A DNA stretch of 39,840 bases, taken from Zooshikella harenae (GTDB taxonomy: Bacteria > Pseudomonadota > Gammaproteobacteria > Pseudomonadales > Zooshikellaceae). Made by a program: the position numbers and the translations under genes. Positions 33,987-39,840 of the stretch are shown here, piece by piece. Position 1 is the stretch's first letter, and each line of letters opens with the position of its first letter. The DNA lies in the NCBI RefSeq assembly GCF_018837975.1, contig NZ_JAGSOY010000045.1:1-39840 (forward strand), written 5' to 3'. Below the pieces are notes generated by a model. The model did no database searches, was not told the DNA's origin, and was given only the letters and a program-made list of their open reading frames with translations.

Positions 33987-34478
33987 TTACTGTTCTGAAG
34001 ATTTATAGCGATCAGTTACATTCTGAGGCTCTTTTTCCAGACGATCAATTTCTTCACGAAACTCATTAAGATCTTTGAACCGCCGGTAAACAGAAGCAAA
34101 GCGGATATAAGCCACTTCATCTAACTTTTGTAGCTCACGCATAACCAGCTCACCCACAATCAGTGACTCTACTTCCCGATCTCCACAGGCACGAAGGTTA
34201 TGCATAATACGATTGATAGCATCCTCAATCTTTTCCACGCTTACTGGACGCTTTTCCAATGAGCGCAGCATACCCGCTCGAAGTTTATCTTCGTCAAAAG
34301 GCTCACGACTACCGTCTTGCTTTATTAATCTAGGCATGACCAATTCAGCAGTTTCATAGGTCGTGAAACGCTCTGCACATGATAGACATTCACGACGTCG
34401 CCTGACCTGTATACCGTCAGCGACAAGTCGAGAATCAATGACTTTGGTGTCTTTTGCACCACAAAAAGGACAATGCAT
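33987..34478 (-). CDS. nrdR: Transcriptional repressor NrdR
   Basis: The product is 163 residues. The zinc ribbon (C3, C6, C31, C34) with [13 protein letters not shown] is followed by an ATP-cone domain (about 49-139: [21 protein letters not shown]). It senses dATP/ATP and represses ribonucleotide reductase genes. It heads the rib operon, as in many gammaproteobacteria. No NrdR-box pair was noticed nearby, and none is expected because the target nrd genes lie elsewhere. Confidence 0.96.
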   Translation of the reverse strand: MHCPFCGAKDTKVIDSRLVADGIQVRRRRECLSCAERFTTYETAELVMPRLIKQDGSREPFDEDKLRAGMLRSLEKRPVSVEKIEDAINRIMHNLRACGDREVESLIVGELVMRELQKLDEVAYIRFASVYRRFKDLNEFREEIDRLEKEPQNVTDRYKSSEQ

Positions 34479-34830
34479 GGCTTAACTAAATCCCTGAAAC
34501 ACTATTAAGAGCAAGTCAAGCGCAATCGATAAACCATGGTAATAGATTTATTTGATGTAGACTGCTGTAATCATAGTACAGATTTATTTAACTAACACAA
34601 GTCTATTGTCGTAATTTTCTACCTAACTCAATCCTTTCCGCATACTGTCACTTTTCTATGTCACGTTATTCCCATAATGGATGTTTCTTTTTCAAAAAAA
34701 ACAATTCGTTAGCCGGTATAAACCAACAGCGCCGTCAAGAATCGCCGTTAACACAAAAAACGTCTACTAAAGAAAACTCAAAATACTTTCAAGCAGCTCA
34801 TCTTAATTAAGCGACAAGGAGCAGGCAGCA
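34479..34830. other. Divergent intergenic region between nrdR and the DUF962 gene
   Basis: About 350 bp that must hold the nrdR-rib promoter on the minus strand and the DUF962 promoter on the plus strand. No hairpin, riboswitch or RNA gene was recognised; AAGGAG at its end serves the DUF962 gene. Confidence 0.4.
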
Positions 34831-35301
34831 ATGGCAAAAACACTTGATCAATGGTTTATGGAATACAGCGCAAGTCACCAACACCCTTTAAATAAAAAAA
34901 TTCATTTCATTGCAGTTCCAACCATTTATGCCACCTTTATTGCTTTACTATGGTCAATCCCATTGCCTGAGATTTTCAGATCTTTTGTTTGGCTTAACGT
35001 AGGTACTCTATCCGTATTACTCGTCGTTGCCTTCTATAGCACGCTATCAATTCAGCTCAGTATTATCATGCTATGTTTTTCTGGAGCAATACTTTTAGGG
35101 TGTTACTGGTTATCGGTGTATAGCCCTTGGCCATTATGGTTGGTTGCCCTACTACTCTTTATCTTTATGTGGATACTTCAGTTTATTGGACACGCGTTTG
35201 AAGGCAAAAAGCCCTCTTTTTTTAAAGATCTACAGTTTTTATTAATTGGGCCTGCCTGGGTGATGGCTTGTTTATTTCAAGGATTAAAACAAAGCAACTA
35301 G
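34831..35301 (+). CDS. DUF962 / Mpo1-like membrane protein
   Basis: The product is 156 residues. It begins LDQWFMEYSASHQHPLNKKIHFIAVP, the conserved YxxxHxNxxN/K...H-type start of DUF962. Four hydrophobic segments follow (about 24-46, 51-68, 70-85 and 98-120). Then come IGHAFEGKKPSFFKDLQFLLIGPAW, with the second conserved His, and a final hydrophobic stretch. Yeast Mpo1 of this family is an Fe2+-dependent dioxygenase acting on 2-hydroxy fatty acids. A lipid-oxidising role here is inference. AAGGAG lies about 9 nt upstream of the ATG. Single gene. Confidence 0.87.
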   Translation: MAKTLDQWFMEYSASHQHPLNKKIHFIAVPTIYATFIALLWSIPLPEIFRSFVWLNVGTLSVLLVVAFYSTLSIQLSIIMLCFSGAILLGCYWLSVYSPWPLWLVALLLFIFMWILQFIGHAFEGKKPSFFKDLQFLLIGPAWVMACLFQGLKQSN

Positions 35302-35421
35302 ATCCTAAATACAAACTTTGTAAACAAAAATTAGCACCTTTACTTTTCCAGCATTTTACCCCAGTCGTGTCGCTATCAAAGACGCCTCGCCTGGGGCAGC
35401 TGTGTTCAATAAGCTCTATCA

Positions 35422-35444
35422 CTAGTCTTAACAGAGCAGACTAG
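35422..35444. terminator. Possible convergent hairpin downstream of the DUF962 gene
   Basis: CTAGTCT (35422-35428) and AGACTAG (35438-35444) form a perfect 7-bp stem with a 9-nt loop in the convergent spacer. There is no clear T-run, so termination is uncertain. Confidence 0.3.
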
Positions 35445-35490
35445 CTCCACTAAAAATCCTTCGCTGTCGATATAGAACAATTATTACTTA

Positions 35491-36270
35491 CTAACTCGCC
35501 GACACAGCAGCGCTTTCTGGCAATACACCCAGTGAAAAATATTCTTTAAAAACTGTAGCTAAACCGCCTAGTAGCTCAACAGGCGTTTGCACCTTAGTAC
35601 CCTGATAATTAGTTCTAATCAAGGTTGTATCATGCAATGTCACACGTCCATCCACCAGAGCGCGTGAACACAGCAAGTTTCGTTTAAACTTAGAGGCATA
35701 AGAAGATTGATGATATTGACAACGTTCAGTAAAATCTTTCAACTCCACAGGTTTAACCTGAAAACGGTACCGTGGCAACCATTGTAACTGTGTGAACATT
35801 TCAAGTTGCCAATAATCCTCCACTTTCTGTAAACAATAATGCCCAGAAATATCGGTATGCTCCTTACCCTCCAACAAAGGTAGTGGTGACCGAAAACTAT
35901 CACCAAAACCAACATCAACAAGCCAAGGCTGCTCTAAATTAACAAGCAAAGCCAAGTGATCGAAGGGTGGTGTAAATTCTTTTTGCTTTTCATCATAAAC
36001 TTCAGCTGCAACCATGCTGACACTATAACCTAGCTCACTCAATAACCAGCCAAACAACCCATTTAATTCAAAACAAAAACCGCCACGTTGTTGCAAAACT
36101 ATTTTTTGATATAACCAAGGCAGTTGCAGTTCAATGGGCTGACTATAGATAACACTCAAGTTTTCAAACGGCACTTGTTGCAGGTGAGCTTGATGCAGCT
36201 TACGTAAGTAAGTCAGAGTAGGCTGTTCCTTTTTACACCCAAACCGCTGTAAGTAGTATGCACTGTCCAT
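35491..36270 (-). CDS. Arylamine N-acetyltransferase
   Basis: The product is 259 residues. The catalytic triad is readable: Cys66 in RGGFCFELN, His105 in FDHLALLV and Asp119 in LVDVGFGD. VPFENLSV (33-40) is also diagnostic. It transfers acetyl groups from acetyl-CoA to arylamines or hydrazines in the cytosol. Length is usual for bacterial NATs. It starts 17 bp after a GNAT acetyltransferase gene, so they are likely co-transcribed. Confidence 0.93.
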   Translation of the reverse strand: MDSAYYLQRFGCKKEQPTLTYLRKLHQAHLQQVPFENLSVIYSQPIELQLPWLYQKIVLQQRGGFCFELNGLFGWLLSELGYSVSMVAAEVYDEKQKEFTPPFDHLALLVNLEQPWLVDVGFGDSFRSPLPLLEGKEHTDISGHYCLQKVEDYWQLEMFTQLQWLPRYRFQVKPVELKDFTERCQYHQSSYASKFKRNLLCSRALVDGRVTLHDTTLIRTNYQGTKVQTPVELLGGLATVFKEYFSLGVLPESAAVSAS

Positions 36271-36287
36271 ATTCCCACCCTTTTATT

Positions 36288-36815
36288 TTAATCAATAGCT
36301 CTTTTCCTAAAGACATAAATATCGACGGCTTCGCCATCCACCACCCCAGCTTGCCTGAGCTTTTGTTCTATTTCAAATCCTAACCGCTTGGCAACAGCAA
36401 TGCTGGCTGTATTACCTGCATGACAGTGAATTTCAATGGTGCGTAGTTTTAGACGAGAAAAACAGTATTGAACTAATTTATCAGCACAGCGATGAATGAT
36501 CCCTTGCCCTGTAAAATCAATATCCAGCCAATAACCTAATGTAGCCACTCTTTGCTGCCAGTTGATTGTATTTAAACTAACAGAACCAATAAGTTGGTGA
36601 TTAAAGTAAACACCTCCTAACCAAATGGTATGATAACGCCAGCTTTTATCAGCTACCCGACTGAGTAGTCCCGTTATAAAATCTTCAGTTAGGTGAATAT
36701 CATGCCACCAAAAGAGTCTTGGTAGGTTTTTAACTGCCAACTTATGAAACTGCTTAGCATCCTGCGGTTTTAACGTTTGAAGGGTAAGGTGCTTATCTAT
36801 CTTTAATACAAACAC
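36288..36815 (-). CDS. GNAT-family acetyltransferase (RimJ/RimL type)
   Basis: The product is 175 residues. It has LTLQTLKPQDAKQFHKLAVKN at the start and IGSVSLNTINWQQRVATLGYWLDIDFTGQGI in the core, containing the acetyl-CoA loop TGQGI. IEIHCHAGNTASIAVAKRLGF is the RimJ/RimL C-terminal motif. It is probably an N-terminal protein acetyltransferase or small-amine acetyltransferase. The start is GTG with AGG about 10 nt upstream. It is the first gene of a two-gene unit with the arylamine N-acetyltransferase. Confidence 0.88.
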   Translation of the reverse strand: MFVLKIDKHLTLQTLKPQDAKQFHKLAVKNLPRLFWWHDIHLTEDFITGLLSRVADKSWRYHTIWLGGVYFNHQLIGSVSLNTINWQQRVATLGYWLDIDFTGQGIIHRCADKLVQYCFSRLKLRTIEIHCHAGNTASIAVAKRLGFEIEQKLRQAGVVDGEAVDIYVFRKRAID

Positions 36816-37644
36816 TCATATCAACCTATTGTTATTGCTTATCCAGTGGCAGTCATAGGATCTATTTTAGGAGTAAACACATTACGATGTGATTTACAGT
36901 TTTTTTACTATTACATTATTTGAACAGTTTTCCCTTTTTAAAGAGTCAAGAAACAGAGACTAAACAGCTTAACGCATGTGCCTGAGTAGCTTTTCTTTAA
37001 TGCCTATACCCTATTGCTTTATAAACAACAATATCATCAAAGATGAATCTACAACAAAAACCTTAATTTAGTACGAATATGCAAGCATTTATTATCGTAA
37101 CCAATTGAACTTTAATAATATATTAAATAGAATTACTTACACCTCTTATCTTATACTACCAACAATCGAGCGTTTTTAATTATCGATTATACAATATACC
37201 CATCGATGAAGAACCTGACATAGCCTATTAATGACTGTTTTTATATTTCACGCCAAAAGTATAAAAAACAGTAACCCACTGTAGAAGTAACAACTTGGCA
37301 AATCAGTACAAAAAGCTAACTTGTAATAGGAAAACCAGTATTAGCATGGACATGTAGAATATTCATAAAACAACCAATCATTAAGGTAATCATTTTTGTG
37401 TTTTTCCAAAACAAAAAGTAAGAAATACAGATTTTTCCTACTTGCTCACCAAATAATTTTTGATTAAGCATTTTATTTTTTAAGCAATCAAACAATATTA
37501 AAGCGCGAAATGTGCAACGTGCACTACACTAAAGATAAAGCCCATAACATTTTTGTTGGATTTTTTTACTCGCACTCTCTATAAACTATCTAATAGTGCA
37601 TATTTTATAGTAATAAGTAGTATCTGTATTCTGGAGCATTTGCC
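36816..37644. other. 830-bp AT-rich region upstream of the giant surface protein
   Basis: No gene or RNA was recognised. It contains a perfect 13-bp palindrome GTGCA-ACG-TGCAC (37512-37524), about 120 bp before the surface-protein start, a candidate regulator site. The rest is low-complexity A/T-rich DNA, as also found before the toxin gene. Confidence 0.45.
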
Positions 37645-39840
37645 ATGTTCAAAAAAAATACCCTTACAGTACCTGTTATGGGTATTGAACTATTGGAAAA
37701 CCGCATTTTATTTGATGCGGCACTAGGTGCCACAGTCGATGCAGTTGAAGTACAACAGGATGTGAATAATTTCGACAACCCTGTCTTATCACCAAGTGAA
37801 TTACAAATAACTGATGCACCTAGCACTGTTGTTATCATTGATAGTCGTGTTGAAAATACCGAACTTATTAAAGCAGAGTTTCCTGACGCAAAAGTATATA
37901 ACCTATCAAACCATCAAAATGGTGTGGAGCAAATACACGCGATTTTGAAACAGTTTCAATCCAACGAAGCAAAACCTCAAGAAATTATTTTATTCTCCCA
38001 TGGCAAGCCTGGCGAACTATTAATTGGTAACAGCACACTTACATTAAATGCGATCAATCAAAATTACACAGATTTACTTAAAGATATTCGTAACTTTACC
38101 GCAGATGATGCTATTTTAGCCCTTTATGGGTGTGATGTTGCGAGTAACTCAGAAAACCAGTTAGCACTTGATACTCTTGCCAGTTTAACAGGACTTGATA
38201 TTGCCGCGTCAAATGATTTGACAGGCTCAACAAACCTCGCAGGCGACTGGGAATTAGAGTATTCAACCAATAACGATATAATAGCACCCGTTTTATCCGC
38301 ACACTTTCAATTAAATTACCCAACAACACTCGCAGCACCTGGCAATGTGGCAAGTGCCAACCTCACAGTGTGGCTAAAAGCCAATGCAGGGGTCACTGAG
38401 TCAGGAGGCTCAGTATCATCCTGGGCCGATCAAAGTGCCGCAGGAGGCAATAATACAATAACTCAAGGGACAGCTTCACAACAACCTCAACGTCAATTAA
38501 ATACCGTCAACTTCAACCCCTCACTTTTTTTTGATGGCTCAAATGATGAGTTAACAAGGACGGGGTTTGCTGGTACAGAAATTATTGACAATAATAATAA
38601 CACTATATTTGTAGTCGTCGATGTAGCCTCTCCAGGCGTTGTTGTTCAATGGGAAGAAACTGATGGCTTTAGTCGTGAGAATAGAATTAATATTGAATAC
38701 GAAGGCACGAATGATCCTCGCTTTGACTTTTCAAATGACACCGGAGGCAAAATCACCGGATCCACTATTTCCAGCACCTACCATATTATTTCTGGATTAG
38801 CCAGTGTTCCCAATAATTCCCTCTATGTCGATGGCCTACGAAGTGGCGTAACAGGCACATCCACAGTTGCAGACAACACCTTAATTGGTGCCTTACATGT
38901 TGGATCCTACCCTGACGCACCTGGCACTATAACGCCTGAAATGAATATCAGTGAAGTTATTATATACAACACCAATCTATCCCTTGCTGATAAACAAAAA
39001 GTCGAGTCTTATCTCGCTGTTAAATACGGGATTACTCTTGATCCTACCGATAATGAAGGGGGCATCACTGAAGGTGATTATATTACATCAACAGGAGTAA
39101 CTGCGTGGGACTATACGGCTAACTCCGGATACCATAACAATGTAGCAGGAGTTGCTATTGATTCGGGGAGTGACCTCAACCAACTAAAATCAAAATCAAT
39201 TAATTCAGGTAGTGCAGTTACCATAGAAGTCACTTCATCTCTTGATGATGGTGACTATTTAATGTGGGGGAGTAATGGAGCATCAGGTGAAATTTCAACA
39301 GAAATGCCCGCAAATTCAGGATTCTCTAAACGCTTAGCTACAGAGTGGAAACTTCAGGAAGTCCAAGACTTCGGTAATGCAACGATTACGTTTGATCTCA
39401 ACGAACTTGGATTAACAGGTAAATCCTCAAGTGATCTTTTAATGGTTGTTGACACAGATGATGGCGATTTTTCCAATGCTTTTGCCTTCACATCACCCTC
39501 CTCATTTGGAGGATCGACTGTCACTTTTGATGTAGCATATCTGAACAACGGGTTTTATTTTACACTTTTTACCGAAGCTAACACCGCACCAACCATTAAT
39601 AATTTAGATGGCGATTCGGCAACACTAAATCCATTTGCCAGTTCAACTACAACCCTAGATCAAAGCACATCAGCAACCTTTACAGATACAACCAGTTCCA
39701 ATCTTCAAGATGGCACATTAACAGTTCAGTTTACCGCTGGCAGTGATCCTACAGAAGACACTTTAGTAATTAATAACCAAGGTGTTGGTCCTGGAGAAAT
39801 AAGCTTTTTTGGCTCTAATGTAACCTATGAAGGCACCACC
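37645..39840 (+). CDS. Giant surface protein, 5' part: LEPR-XLL-like start, DUF4347 domain and repeats (continues outside window)
   Basis: 732 codons are open to the right edge with no stop. GGAG lies 8 nt before the ATG. Residues ~14-26 (IELLENRILFDAA) match the LEPR-XLL motif found at the N-terminus of very long type I secreted adhesins. Residues ~60-210 are a DUF4347 domain: VVIIDSRVENTELI, EIILFSHGKPGELLIG (His119), AILALYGCDVA (Cys163), and DWELEY at the end. Residues ~232-465 resemble a laminin-G/concanavalin-like lectin domain (LTVWLKANAGV, SWADQS, FFDGSNDELT, YLAVKYGI). Further beta domains follow (about 470-645). A new repeat starting NTAPTINNLDG (~647) resembles cadherin-like modules, probably repeated beyond the window. 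Only one cysteine is visible. It should be an exported adhesin or large repetitive enzyme; its secretion genes are not in the window. Confidence 0.8.
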   Translation, partial: MFKKNTLTVPVMGIELLENRILFDAALGATVDAVEVQQDVNNFDNPVLSPSELQITDAPSTVVIIDSRVENTELIKAEFPDAKVYNLSNHQNGVEQIHAILKQFQSNEAKPQEIILFSHGKPGELLIGNSTLTLNAINQNYTDLLKDIRNFTADDAILALYGCDVASNSENQLALDTLASLTGLDIAASNDLTGSTNLAGDWELEYSTNNDIIAPVLSAHFQLNYPTTLAAPGNVASANLTVWLKANAGVTESGGSVSSWADQSAAGGNNTITQGTASQQPQRQLNTVNFNPSLFFDGSNDELTRTGFAGTEIIDNNNNTIFVVVDVASPGVVVQWEETDGFSRENRINIEYEGTNDPRFDFSNDTGGKITGSTISSTYHIISGLASVPNNSLYVDGLRSGVTGTSTVADNTLIGALHVGSYPDAPGTITPEMNISEVIIYNTNLSLADKQKVESYLAVKYGITLDPTDNEGGITEGDYITSTGVTAWDYTANSGYHNNVAGVAIDSGSDLNQLKSKSINSGSAVTIEVTSSLDDGDYLMWGSNGASGEISTEMPANSGFSKRLATEWKLQEVQDFGNATITFDLNELGLTGKSSSDLLMVVDTDDGDFSNAFAFTSPSSFGGSTVTFDVAYLNNGFYFTLFTEANTAPTINNLDGDSATLNPFASSTTTLDQSTSATFTDTTSSNLQDGTLTVQFTAGSDPTEDTLVINNQGVGPGEISFFGSNVTYEGTT

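Noticed and set aside
37605..39548. Antisense open frames across the surface-protein gene
   Set aside because: They run opposite a long, domain-bearing frame that starts at 37645 with a good ribosome-binding site, so they are shadows.

Overview
The window looks like chromosomal DNA of a marine-type gammaproteobacterium (Oceanospirillales/Hahellaceae-like, AT-rich at roughly 40% GC by eye). The main support is gene order. A pomA-pomB stator operon lies beside xseB-ispA-dxs, and an nrdR-ribD-ribE-ribBA-ribH-nusB-thiL-pgpA block follows on the opposite strand. This order is known from Vibrio and Pseudomonas relatives. Species cannot be fixed from the sequence alone.

Layout. 1-2150 (minus strand): two single-domain periplasmic amino-acid-binding-type proteins (one cut by the window edge) and an SDR oxidoreductase. 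2150-4800: a SlyD-type FKBP prolyl isomerase flanked by long AT-rich, palindrome-rich intergenic DNA, including a 175-bp element with 15-bp terminal inverted repeats and a 5-bp target duplication (MITE-like). 4803-11294: one 2163-residue cysteine-free RTX-type giant toxin with a TcdA/TcdB-like hydrophobic pore segment, closed by a strong hairpin. It is followed by a small GvpU-like gene. 12053-17102: a membrane-anchored methyltransferase, a TetR regulator with three copies of its probable operator, a lysophospholipid transporter/acyltransferase fusion, and a lone DUF4062 protein. 17904-19343: an alanine/glycine:cation symporter.

19383-34478 is the conserved core. It holds PomA/PomB with a co-transcribed PilZ (c-di-GMP) protein, divergent XseB-IspA-Dxs (isoprenoid precursors), and the riboflavin/thiamine/NusB/PgpA block. 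A three-gene sulfur cassette sits inside it between dxs and ribA: a BigR/SqrR-like ArsR repressor with a conserved-spacing cysteine pair, and split YeeE/YedE transporters, with a palindromic candidate operator. Riboflavin synthesis is complete: RibA, RibB (on a RibBA with a degenerate RibA half), RibD, RibH and RibE.

34831-39840: a DUF962/Mpo1-like membrane protein, an arylamine N-acetyltransferase/GNAT pair, and the 5' end of a very large surface protein (LEPR-XLL-like start, DUF4347 domain, repeats) that runs off the window. I recognised no rRNA, tRNA, CRISPR array, complete insertion sequence or known riboswitch.

The most novel content is the giant toxin, whose N-terminal ~1100 residues I cannot firmly classify; the caspase-like His/Cys arrangement in the DUF4347 domain of the terminal giant protein; and the persulfide-sensor/YeeE cassette.
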